From: a virus
Direction: 5' to 3' (one strand)
Virus record (IMG/VR): IMGVR_UViG_3300031951_000780
Coordinates: 1-31,805 of that record
Length of the DNA: 31,805 nucleotides
Made by a program: the position numbers and the translations under genes. Positions 9,480 through 15,594 of this stretch are shown here, piece after piece. How positions within the stretch are numbered: the stretch's first letter is position 1; each line of letters starts with the position of its first letter. The notes beneath the pieces are model-generated. The model searched no databases. It saw only the letters and a list, made by a program, of their open reading frames with translations, and was not told the origin of the DNA.

Positions 9480-9973
9480 AAAAAAAGCAAACCTCCTTGT
9501 ATTCGATCCATTGTTAAAGCGTGGATCGCGTGAATATATTTTTTCACATTATCCGAATCGTATTTAACGAGGTTGTAATAATCGCCGATTTGTTCGGAAA
9601 TTGGCCTATACAATATCGCCGCCAGCTGAGGTAAGTTAGTATAATCAGTTTCGCCATTATTAAGCCAAATGGTTTTAGATAGTTGGTCTAAATCCACGTG
9701 CTCGCGAAATGTCATGTTACTAATGTCAGGAATAAACCCGAGCTTAACACCTTCGACGGTTACGGTTGGCGTATGGGTATCTTTGCCCGTAATGCAAGCC
9801 GTCCGAAATAAATCGATAACGGTTTGCACCGTCTCAGCCTTTAGCCCCTCGCAGTATTCGCGGCTTTTGTTAATTGCTATCGTTGCCCGCTCAATATCAT
9901 TTTCGGCCTTTTCAAAATCGACGAACCGTTTTAGGCTGATTTGGTCGGCGCTGACGGGAATGTATAGTTTCAT
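9383..9973 (-). CDS. Tail assembly chaperone (gpG-like)
   Basis: A 196-residue, mainly helical protein with a LPQLAAILYRPI segment (about 116-127) and a hydrophobic GGLLFFSSIGAEL stretch (about 159-171). Its start overlaps the small terminase stop (ATGA). The call rests on gene layout and the downstream -1 frame: tail chaperones of long-tailed phages are usually made as a short form and a frameshifted long form, which coat the tape measure during tail assembly. Without the frameshift evidence I would only call it a structural-cluster protein. Confidence 0.6.
   Translation of the reverse strand: MKLYIPVSADQISLKRFVDFEKAENDIERATIAINKSREYCEGLKAETVQTVIDLFRTACITGKDTHTPTVTVEGVKLGFIPDISNMTFREHVDLDQLSKTIWLNNGETDYTNLPQLAAILYRPISEQIGDYYNLVKYDSDNVKKYIHAIHALTMDRIQGGLLFFSSIGAELVNNSLEYLDRLTMTELSTVIRPQD
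9479..9498 (-). promoter_or_regulatory. Probable programmed -1 frameshift signal
   Basis: On the coding strand an AAGGAGG sequence (9498-9492) stands 6 bases ahead of the heptamer T TTT TTT (9485-9479), part of a run of nine T (9486-9478). Frame 0 reads CTT TTT TTT TCA. Slipping back one base lets both Phe tRNAs pair again with TTT and opens the 87-codon frame. Shine-Dalgarno-like sequences upstream of slippery runs stimulate -1 slippage in other bacterial genes such as dnaX, although the spacing there is longer. Confidence 0.65.
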
Positions 9974-10299
9974 AGGTTGGCGCTTATTGTAATTATCGGC
10001 TGGTTATCGGCGCCCGTGAGTTCCTGGCGTTCAATATAACCCCGTTTCTTTCCTTTGGTCTTGAGCCTAAAAATGATTGCGGCTATTTCGCCGTTCTCGA
10101 TAGCCTCCATTAATTTAACTTCGGCGCGGTCGGTCGCCTTTTCATCTTCAATTTGGAGAATTTCGGTTAGTTCGAACTGTTTAATGTACTTATCGGCGGT
10201 ATGCCAATCGCACCCAAGGCGGCGGGCTATTTCGGATATGTAACCACCCGACCCCTCGATCGCCTTTTTAATTTCGGATTTTTGGAAATTATACGCCAT
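9970..10299 (-). CDS. terS: Terminase small subunit
   Basis: A 109-residue protein that starts at ATG 10299; an upstream in-frame start at 10368 would add 23 residues without similarity to the family. Residues about 10-35 form a helix-turn-helix (SGGYISEIARRLGCDWHTA), followed by an acidic helix (about 45-60) and the end IIFRLKTKGKKRGYIER, all typical of small terminases, which recognise packaging sites and recruit the large subunit. Its TGA overlaps the start of the tail chaperone. It lies on the strand opposite to the large subunit and more than 2 kb away, although the two usually sit side by side. Confidence 0.78.
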   Translation of the reverse strand: MAYNFQKSEIKKAIEGSGGYISEIARRLGCDWHTADKYIKQFELTEILQIEDEKATDRAEVKLMEAIENGEIAAIIFRLKTKGKKRGYIERQELTGADNQPIITISANL

Positions 10300-10382
10300 T
10301 TTTTTTCTAATCTTTAAAAAGTCATTTTTCCCGTAAATATTGGTATTCCACCGACGGCGAAATCGCACTTTCGGCGGGTAAT

Positions 10383-10535
10383 TTAGTTATTATTTTGTAT
10401 TAAATCCGCTTGGGCTTGACAAACGGCGTATCGCTGAGCGGCCTCGGGAAATTCCTTAATTGTTTTACTATCAGCCATACAACGGCCTATAAACTCATGG
10501 CGGTCCTCTTTTGGTTGTCTTATTGGTAATGGCAT
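10383..10535 (-). CDS. Conserved 50-residue protein of Bacteroidota phages
   Basis: A 50-residue protein with MPLP near the start, HEFIGRCMAD in the middle and QRYAVCQAQ near the end. I recognise this pattern (FIxRCMxD ... QRxAVC) from short proteins or domains in head and portal regions of many phages. Both Cys are retained. The ATG shares its A with the preceding TAA (TAATG). The usual C-terminal Trp of the motif is replaced. Function is unknown; the position upstream of the small terminase suggests a role in head assembly or packaging. Confidence 0.68.
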   Translation of the reverse strand: MPLPIRQPKEDRHEFIGRCMADSKTIKEFPEAAQRYAVCQAQADLIQNNN

Positions 10536-10642
10536 TATTTCGCTTTTTTTTTGCCCTTTTTGGGTATGTTATCCTTTATTGTAAATATTTCCTCGAGTTC
10601 GGTTTTTATACGTTCCCAAAGCAGTTTAATTTTCTTTCTCAT
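10535..10642 (-). CDS. Small basic protein
   Basis: A 35-residue protein with a hydrophobic and charged N-terminal helix and a Lys-rich C-terminus (KKGKKKAK). An in-frame TAA stands just upstream of the ATG, which fixes the start. Its stop overlaps the next ATG by one base. It is supported by that coupling and by filling the gap; I do not recognise it. Confidence 0.4.
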   Translation of the reverse strand: MRKKIKLLWERIKTELEEIFTIKDNIPKKGKKKAK

Positions 10643-10673
10643 GACTTAATAACGGAAAGGCCGCCCATTTTTG

Positions 10674-10689
10674 CCCCGAATCGTCGGGG
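10674..10689. other. Perfect 6-bp inverted repeat after the cysteine-rich gene
   Basis: CCCCGA and TCGGGG flank a four-base loop just after the stop of the cysteine-rich gene (10692). Neither side has a T run, so it is not a standard intrinsic terminator. It could be an RNA processing or stability element separating the regulatory genes from the packaging and tail genes. Confidence 0.35.
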
Positions 10690-10691
10690 GG

Positions 10692-11147
10692 TTAATCCTC
10701 AATAAGTCCCGCCTCGTTTTTTAAATAGCTTAAAATCATTTTGGCGTTACATGAGGCACAAGATACACGGCGCCCCGTCATTTTATAAACCCAATCAGCC
10801 GCCATTCTAACAGTTAAGGCTGAGAGTTTACCGTCGGTTGGTAATTCTTTAATGAATTTTGCAAGCTCGGCGGCCTCCTCTTCATTCAAACGGTAATAAC
10901 CCCATTTGTTTACTGGGCACCTAAAGAGACTATGTTTGGTTTTTTCAGGTAAAAAACAGCCACATAACCGAGTTTTTTTACGGTAATAAGTAACCAGGTT
11001 GTTTTCCTCAGCCTCGGCGAGCTCCTCGTCGGTTAGTTTACGGCCAATTACTAAGGTTCCGCAACTGTGAGTTGAGGCTTTAAAATATTTACAGGCTTTG
11101 CACGTCTCGTAACGTTGGGCCCGAATTGCTGGGGGTACGCTGAACAT
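10692..11147 (-). CDS. Cysteine-rich, probably zinc-binding protein
   Basis: A 151-residue protein with Cys at 16, 19, 29, 62, 64, 77, 130 and 133: a CxxC near the N-terminus, CGC and CPVNKW in the middle and CxxC near the end. This is enough for two zinc sites. It overlaps the end of the sigma-like gene by 59 bases in another frame. The layout (sigma-like factor, then zinc protein, then late genes) suggests a regulatory or assembly partner, but I do not know a tested function for this family. The stop is followed by a hairpin. Confidence 0.65.
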   Translation of the reverse strand: MFSVPPAIRAQRYETCKACKYFKASTHSCGTLVIGRKLTDEELAEAEENNLVTYYRKKTRLCGCFLPEKTKHSLFRCPVNKWGYYRLNEEEAAELAKFIKELPTDGKLSALTVRMAADWVYKMTGRRVSCASCNAKMILSYLKNEAGLIED

Positions 11148-11646
11148 TTTTTTTTATTTTATTTATGGCTCTTTCGACTAATCGGTATAATTCTTTTACG
11201 GGAATACCCGTAACGCGGCTCGCTTCCTTGTAACTGAAATCATCAAACATATAAAGACGTAAAATAGTGGCGTCTAATTCAGGCATGAGACTAATGTAAG
11301 CGTCTAAATATTCGTTATCTACTCGCGATCCCATCCAAACGGGCACAGGCTCCCCAAGATGTCGCGAACTTTCGGCGTCCCATTTTCGATTAAACTTTGA
11401 ATATTTAACGTGATAACGCGAGCTCGAATCGGTTGCCATTAAATACAGGGCTCTGTTAACGTAAAATTCGAGGGTTCCAACCTGGGCGAGTTCGGCCGCC
11501 TTTTCGGGTTGGTTTTCAAGTAACTTTAAAAGCGTCTCATTTAAACAATCGTCGCCGCCAGCTTTGGACCCCAAAAGACCCCAAGCGTAACGGCGCCACG
11601 TTGGATACATACGTTTTATTTCAGCCTCCAATTTATTCGAGCTCAT
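11089..11646 (-). CDS. Sigma-70/ECF-like RNA polymerase sigma factor
   Basis: A 185-residue protein. ATG 11646 was chosen over TTG 11652, two codons upstream. The N-terminal half resembles sigma region 2 (helices around 5-80 including GDDCLNETLLKLL). Residues about 118-166 look like region 4: LMPELDATILRLYMFDDFSYKEAS, then a helix-turn-helix (VTGIPVKELYRLVERA) and a basic helix. Such factors redirect host RNA polymerase; here, first in the leftward cluster, it is a good candidate for late control. It lacks regions 1 and 3. An ECF-like DNA-binding regulator without true sigma activity is the main alternative. Confidence 0.75.
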   Translation of the reverse strand: MSSNKLEAEIKRMYPTWRRYAWGLLGSKAGGDDCLNETLLKLLENQPEKAAELAQVGTLEFYVNRALYLMATDSSSRYHVKYSKFNRKWDAESSRHLGEPVPVWMGSRVDNEYLDAYISLMPELDATILRLYMFDDFSYKEASRVTGIPVKELYRLVERAINKIKKNVQRTPSNSGPTLRDVQSL

Positions 11647-11677
11647 TTGCAAAGTAGCAAAAAAACCACTAATTTTG
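11646..11677 (+). promoter_or_regulatory. Rightward early promoter, Bacteroidota type
   Basis: TTTG (11646-11649), a 20-base spacer, then TAATTTTG (11670-11677), matching TTTG and TAnnTTTG. The -33 box touches the start codon of the divergent sigma-like gene. The spacer contains GTAGCAAAAAAAC, also found in the promoter at 13782. Expected start of transcription is near 11684, feeding the genes from 11727 on. Confidence 0.7.
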
Positions 11678-11707
11678 CCCCAAGTTACGGCGGCGCGTTG
11701 CCCCGTG

Positions 11708-11715
11708 CAAATTTA
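11708..11715 (-). promoter_or_regulatory. Possible leftward promoter -7 element for the sigma-like gene
   Basis: TAAATTTG on the - strand fits TAnnTTTG exactly, about 60 bases before the sigma-like start. I see no TTG-type -33 box at the right distance, so it may be weak or need an activator. With the rightward promoter the predicted transcripts would overlap by about 15-20 bases. Confidence 0.4.
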
Positions 11716-11726
11716 ATTTTTTCACT

Positions 11727-11864
11727 ATGGAAATAAATGTTAACCCCCTATGGGTAATTATTCCTTTAATGTTTATACCGCTTGCATATTTTATAGGGCA
11801 TTTTCGCGGTTGGGTGTCAGCTCAAAAGGATATAAACGACCAACAAAATTTTGATAATGAATAA
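11727..11864 (+). CDS. Small membrane protein, first rightward gene
   Basis: A 45-residue protein with one hydrophobic segment (about 9-24, LWVIIPLMFIPLAYFIG) and a polar Gln/Asn/Asp-rich tail. It starts about 43 bases after the predicted transcription start and overlaps the next gene by 8 bases. First genes of early operons often act on the host envelope or host takeover, but no family is recognised. Confidence 0.5.
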   Translation: MEINVNPLWVIIPLMFIPLAYFIGHFRGWVSAQKDINDQQNFDNE

Positions 11865-12114
11865 AACCGCCACACGTAGCCCAATGGGTGATTACCTCGA
11901 AACGACCCTTAAAAAGTTACAAAGTAACCCGCTCAGCTTATCGGCGCCAGCTTACCGAGAAACAATAGCCCAAGGGGCCCAAATGCTCGCTAACGAGGCC
12001 GAATTCGCGCGCACCTGTTATATGGAGGGTTATAAAAAAGCTCTTGAAGATATAAAAGAAAATTTTAAACATGAGAATGATAACGAGAAAGGAAATGAGC
12101 TTATTACCGTTTAA
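11857..12114 (+). CDS. Early protein of unknown function
   Basis: An 85-residue, mostly helical protein. The start is ATG 11857 rather than TTG 11851. It overlaps the preceding gene by 8 bases and the next by 20. The segment AQMLANEAEFARTCYMEGYKK (split around residue 48) looks like a long amphipathic helix. No known motif. Confidence 0.55.
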   Translation: MNKTATRSPMGDYLETTLKKLQSNPLSLSAPAYRETIAQGAQMLANEAEFARTCYMEGYKKALEDIKENFKHENDNEKGNELITV

Positions 12115-12250
12115 TGACTTACGCGCCTTGCGGTGGAAATTTTTGGGCACTATCCCAAAAAATCGGCGCGAAGAGTGGCAGTTACATCAATTAATTACAC
12201 GCGTTAATGAAGAGTTGGCCGTAAGGAAAACAAAAATATGTACAAAATGA
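12095..12250 (+). CDS. Small basic early protein
   Basis: A 51-residue basic protein rich in Arg, Lys and Trp. AAAGGA lies 4 bases upstream of the ATG, and both ends overlap their neighbours, the packing normal for this operon. No known motif. Confidence 0.5.
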   Translation: MSLLPFNDLRALRWKFLGTIPKNRREEWQLHQLITRVNEELAVRKTKICTK

Positions 12251-12432
12251 ATTCGAGTAAACTTAACGCGATTGTGGCCGAACATTTCGGAACGCGGGAA
12301 TATTTCAGCCGAAAAATGAAGGTTTCTCGTTGGACGGCTTACCGTTGGTTAAAAAACCCCGAAACAATGGATTTAGCCGATTTAAAAAGACTTAGTACCA
12401 TAACGGGTAAACCATTAAATGAACTGTTTTAA
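12238..12432 (+). CDS. Small XRE-like helix-turn-helix regulator
   Basis: A 64-residue protein. Residues about 16-62 read as a compact Cro/CI-type domain: REYFSRKMKVSRWTAYRWLKN holds the turn and the recognition helix, followed by LADLKRLSTITG and the end PLNELF. An ATG at 12247 is an alternative start three codons later. Its stop overlaps the large terminase start (TAATG). It may regulate early promoters; the shared element in the two rightward promoters is a candidate site, which is an inference. With no integrase present, a Cro-like timing role fits better than lysogeny control. Confidence 0.65.
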   Translation: MYKMNSSKLNAIVAEHFGTREYFSRKMKVSRWTAYRWLKNPETMDLADLKRLSTITGKPLNELF

Positions 12433-13727
12433 TGATTACCTTTTTACCCAAGCAAATCGAATGTTTAAACGCCCTCGGGTTAGATTCTCCCGCTGAGGTC
12501 GTTTTATTCGGTGGAGCCGCTGGGGGCGCGAAATCTTTTACAGGTTGCGCGTGGCAAATCCAACGCCGTTTAAAGTACCCAGGTTCCCGCGGGTTAATTG
12601 GACGATCTAAACTCGACACGCTCAAGAAAACCACGTTAAAAACGTTTTTCGAGGTTGCGGGTTTATTCGGGCTCAGGGCTAACGAGCATTATTATTTTAA
12701 CGCTCAATCTAACGTTATTCGGTTTTATAATGGCTCGGAAATAATTCTTAAGGACCTTTTCGCTTATCCTTCGGACCCGTCTTTCGATTCGCTTGGATCG
12801 CTTGAAATTACGGACGCGTTTATAGATGAGGTTAGCCAGGTAACTAAAAAGGCGGTCGATATTGTAAGGAGCCGTATTCGATACCGTTTAAACCAATTCA
12901 ATTTAACCCCGAAAATCTTGCTAACGTGTAACCCGTCGAAAGGTTGGTTATATAACGAAATTTACGCGCCCTGGCGGGCTGAATCGCTGCCCGCTTTTAT
13001 CCAATTTATACCCTCACGGGTAACGGATAACGTACACCTGCCTCCAACTTACGCCGAGACTTTGGCACGGTTGCCCGAAATGGACCGTAAAAGGCTTTTA
13101 GAGGGCGATTGGGATTATGACGAAACCGCCGACGCCCTTTTCCTTACCGACGACGTTTTAAGAGCATTTAGAGCCTCAGAACCAACAGGCGAATTATTTA
13201 TAACGGCCGACGTCGCCAGACTTGGAAAAGACCGAACCGTTATCGCTCTTTGGCGAGGTTTATCACTTATCCAAATAACGGAACTCAGAAAAAAGAAAAT
13301 AGACGAAACGGCGGCGGTTATTAGAGCGCTGGCGGATCAATACAAAGTAAAGTTGAGTAACGTAATCGCTGACGCCGACGGCCTGGGCGCTGGGTTAGTA
13401 GACGTTCTCAAGTGTAGAGAATTTCGCAACGGGGCCAAAGCCACTAAACCCGAAAGGTTCGTTAATCTAAAGGCCGAATGCTTTTTTAAATTGGCTGAAT
13501 ATATCGAACTTAATCGCGTAATCTTTCCTCAGGCTCACCGCGACGTAATTGTTAAGGAGCTCGATTTAATCCGACGCAAGAATCCCGACGGGGACGGTAA
13601 ACTCGCGGTAACAGGTAAAGAGGAAATTCAGCGTTCCCACGGAATTAGTCCCGACTACGCCGACGCGATCGCAATGAGAATGTTTTTCGAGCTTTTCCCG
13701 AATTACGGGCGGTATTCGTACGCATAA
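12432..13727 (+). CDS. terL: Terminase large subunit
   Basis: A 431-residue packaging motor. ATPase: Walker A GGAAGGAKS (27-35), Walker B with catalytic acid ITDAFIDEV (126-134; D132, E133), coupling motif LTCNPS (164-169). Nuclease: D260 in FITADVARLGKDRT, D314/D316 in VIADADGLGAG, D408/D411 in SPDYADA. Length is typical. It translocates DNA into the prohead and cuts it. It sits at the end of the first early block, coupled to the regulator gene and away from its small subunit, which lies on the other strand. Confidence 0.95.
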   Translation: MITFLPKQIECLNALGLDSPAEVVLFGGAAGGAKSFTGCAWQIQRRLKYPGSRGLIGRSKLDTLKKTTLKTFFEVAGLFGLRANEHYYFNAQSNVIRFYNGSEIILKDLFAYPSDPSFDSLGSLEITDAFIDEVSQVTKKAVDIVRSRIRYRLNQFNLTPKILLTCNPSKGWLYNEIYAPWRAESLPAFIQFIPSRVTDNVHLPPTYAETLARLPEMDRKRLLEGDWDYDETADALFLTDDVLRAFRASEPTGELFITADVARLGKDRTVIALWRGLSLIQITELRKKKIDETAAVIRALADQYKVKLSNVIADADGLGAGLVDVLKCREFRNGAKATKPERFVNLKAECFFKLAEYIELNRVIFPQAHRDVIVKELDLIRRKNPDGDGKLAVTGKEEIQRSHGISPDYADAIAMRMFFELFPNYGRYSYA

Positions 13728-13741
13728 AAACGCTCTGAAAC

Positions 13742-13770
13742 CCGCGCCAATCGCGGCGTTAACATTTTTT
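13742..13770 (+). terminator. Weak candidate terminator after the large terminase
   Basis: CCGCG and CGCGG (13742-13756) flank a five-base loop; a run of six T follows at 13765-13770, eight bases after the stem. The stem is short and the T run distant, so the terminator may be leaky. A new promoter follows directly. Confidence 0.35.
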
Positions 13771-13781
13771 AACAAATGATT

Positions 13782-13814
13782 TTTGGATGTAGCAAAAAAA
13801 CTACATTACATTTG
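13782..13814 (+). promoter_or_regulatory. Second rightward promoter, Bacteroidota type
   Basis: TTTG (13782-13785), a 21-base spacer and TACATTTG (13807-13814), an exact match to TAnnTTTG. The spacer holds TGTAG, CAAAAAAA, CTACA, an inverted repeat around an A run; a near copy is in the promoter at 11646. It should drive the recombination and replication genes from 13847. Confidence 0.75.
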
Positions 13815-13846
13815 TCAAACAAATAACAACAGAAATATTTAAAGTT

Positions 13847-14104
13847 ATGACAAACGATTTTATCACCTTCGACACCAACGCAAAAAATGGAAACGCTATC
13901 GCATTTGGACAGATCGTAAAAGAAACTGAAAAGGCGGTTTTTATTAATTACGAAATAGTTCCTATTTTTTCTAACGGTAATAATGGCGCTACTAAATACA
14001 ATCGCGCCGCTTGGTTGCCCAAAAGCGTTTTAGTATTAAACGAGGTTGGAATGTACACCGTTAAAAATTGGTTCCTTTCTAAAATAACCCCTTTCGCAAT
14101 TTAA
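13847..14104 (+). CDS. Small protein of unknown function, first gene of the second early block
   Basis: An 85-residue protein, beta-rich in its first half (IAFGQIVKETEKAVFINYEIV) and with AAWLPKSVLVL at about 54-64. The WLPKS motif occurs in small proteins of Bacteroidota and their phages that I have seen without a known role. It begins 33 bases after the -7 element. Confidence 0.6.
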   Translation: MTNDFITFDTNAKNGNAIAFGQIVKETEKAVFINYEIVPIFSNGNNGATKYNRAAWLPKSVLVLNEVGMYTVKNWFLSKITPFAI

Positions 14105-14168
14105 AGAACCCCAGGGGCGCGGCTGGCTAACGCGCATATTTTAAACGTAACCCCTTAAACCCTTTTAT

Positions 14169-14363
14169 ATGTATCAGATAATAATAACCCACCTCCAAAA
14201 CCGAACCGCTCAGGTTATCGAATACCCTAAACTCGGCCAATGCCTGAACTCGTTTAAAGAGATTTGCAACGCTAAAGGCTACGAATACGAATGGACCGAA
14301 GAGCTCCCCACCGCTGGCGGTATTGGCCACGATTATCATATCCAAATATTTGTAAATATTTAA
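14169..14363 (+). CDS. Small protein of unknown function
   Basis: A 64-residue protein with an N-terminal beta strand (YQIIITH), a helix and a His/Tyr-containing end. It follows a 64-base gap holding a small GC-rich inverted repeat. Not recognised. Confidence 0.5.
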   Translation: MYQIIITHLQNRTAQVIEYPKLGQCLNSFKEICNAKGYEYEWTEELPTAGGIGHDYHIQIFVNI

Positions 14364-14382
14364 TCCTTTAAAAAATAATAAA

Positions 14383-14673
14383 ATGAAAAAAAGCATTATT
14401 GTAGAAGTAAAACGCCCCGCAACTGTGGATCGAGTAGAAATTGAGTTACCGTTATTCTCGAAATTCGGTAATAAATATTATTGTATTACCTCAGCAAATG
14501 AGGGCGTACAAATTAACGCTTACCCATCGATTAACTGTTACACGCTAAGTTCAATAACCGAGCGCGAATTTGGCGAGGCGCTCGATTGGGACGTCGAAAC
14601 AATTACTAAACAGGAATTCGAAAAGGTGCTCGATAAAGCATTTATGAATATTAATAAGATTCTAAACCAATGA
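14383..14673 (+). CDS. Small protein of unknown function
   Basis: A 96-residue protein: beta-rich to about residue 50 (IEVELPLF-like strands, KYYCIT) and an amphipathic helix at the end (QEFEKVLDKAFMNINKIL). Its TGA overlaps the next ATG (ATGA). Not recognised. Confidence 0.58.
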   Translation: MKKSIIVEVKRPATVDRVEIELPLFSKFGNKYYCITSANEGVQINAYPSINCYTLSSITEREFGEALDWDVETITKQEFEKVLDKAFMNINKILNQ

Positions 14674-14774
14674 AACGCCCCGAGGAGTTAATCCGTTGGG
14701 CAAAGGTTGAAAACCGAATCTTATTAGCCATTTGCCTTATTGAATTCCTTTATATTTTAATTAAAAATCCTTAA
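14670..14774 (+). CDS. Tiny membrane protein
   Basis: A 34-residue protein with a basic N-terminus and a hydrophobic segment (about 17-32, ILLAICLIEFLYILI). It is coupled to the preceding gene by ATGA and ends two bases before the annealing protein gene. Function unknown. Confidence 0.45.
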   Translation: MKRPEELIRWAKVENRILLAICLIEFLYILIKNP

Positions 14775-14776
14775 AA

Positions 14777-15439
14777 ATGTACCCCTTAACCCCCGAAACT
14801 ATGGGCCAACTTCAAAAGTTTACCCAGCGCCTTAACGCCGACCCCGACGTTATGGGCGTCGAATTAACGCCAGACCGCAAAGCCTCAACCGTAGTTATTA
14901 GCCATATCGAAACCACGCTCGACGAACTATTTTTCGGGCAATGGAAAACAGAGGGCTTTAAATGGAGCGCCGTAGCGAATGAAATCCAAGGCTCTTTAGA
15001 GCTCGTTTGTATCCACCCTGTAACAGGTTTCGAAATACGCCGAACGGGAGCCGCCTCGATCGTTATAACTGTCGACCGTGCACCCGAAAACCTCGCGGGC
15101 CAGGAACGGAACCAATGGGCTTTAAATCCCTCCAATAAAAAACCAAACGCCTTAGACCTGGCTTTCCCAAAACTAAAAAGCGAATGTTTAAAGAACGCGG
15201 CCCAAAGCCTCGGAAAAGTATTCGGCCGAGACCTCAACCGTAAAAATAAAGACGTTTATAAGCCTTTTAAACTTCCGAGCGTTGGAGAGTTGAGCGAATC
15301 AATGATAGCACGTTTAGAGGTTGGAATTTTAAACCGTGAGGCCGCCGCTATTGAAGCTATTGACCTCCTCGACGCTCACCTTTCACCCGAACAAAAAAGC
15401 AAACTACAAACCCTTAAAAATTCCATCGAAAATGGCTAA
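14777..15439 (+). CDS. Single-strand annealing recombinase, Rad52/Sak-like
   Basis: A 220-residue protein. The core (about 70-155) has strands and helices ending in FPKLKSECLKNAAQSLGKVF followed by GRDLNR, a helix pattern seen in Rad52/Sak-type phage annealing proteins. Immediate company of a YqaJ exonuclease is the standard layout of a phage recombination pair: the nuclease makes single strands and this protein anneals them. It may also help replication restart. An Erf-like or other annealing family is possible; the recombination role is better supported than the exact family. Confidence 0.62.
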   Translation: MYPLTPETMGQLQKFTQRLNADPDVMGVELTPDRKASTVVISHIETTLDELFFGQWKTEGFKWSAVANEIQGSLELVCIHPVTGFEIRRTGAASIVITVDRAPENLAGQERNQWALNPSNKKPNALDLAFPKLKSECLKNAAQSLGKVFGRDLNRKNKDVYKPFKLPSVGELSESMIARLEVGILNREAAAIEAIDLLDAHLSPEQKSKLQTLKNSIENG

Positions 15440-15593
15440 AATTCTAGGAATAGTTTTTTTAATGCTTTTCGCGGTTATTGCTTTCAGTATTGTTTTTATA
15501 ATCCTGAAAATTGATAACGGTTATACTAAATTAATTAAGGAAATCGAGCAAGAATTAGAAAAAGAGAATAAACAAAATTTAAAAAACAATTAA
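15432..15593 (+). CDS. Small membrane-anchored protein
   Basis: A 53-residue protein with an N-terminal membrane segment (about 4-26, LGIVFLMLFAVIAFSIVFIIL) and a Lys/Glu/Asn-rich helical tail. The ATG overlaps the end of the preceding gene by 8 bases. It looks like a signal-anchored coiled coil. It could tie the recombination machinery to the membrane or act on the host; no family is recognised. Confidence 0.55.
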   Translation: MAKILGIVFLMLFAVIAFSIVFIILKIDNGYTKLIKEIEQELEKENKQNLKNN

Positions 15594-15594
15594 A

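Noticed and set aside
10511-10705. + strand frame of 64 codons
   Set aside because: It is antisense to the two tiny coupled genes; its Phe-rich protein mirrors their Lys-rich codons.
11649-11656. TACTTTGC on the - strand as promoter for a leaderless sigma-like mRNA
   Set aside because: It lacks one T of TAnnTTTG and has no -33 box at the right distance; TAAATTTG at 11715 fits better.
14117-14142. GCGCG/CGCGC inverted repeat with a short T run as terminator
   Set aside because: The five-base stem has a nine-base loop and only four T after a gap, and the operon continues at once. Too weak to call.
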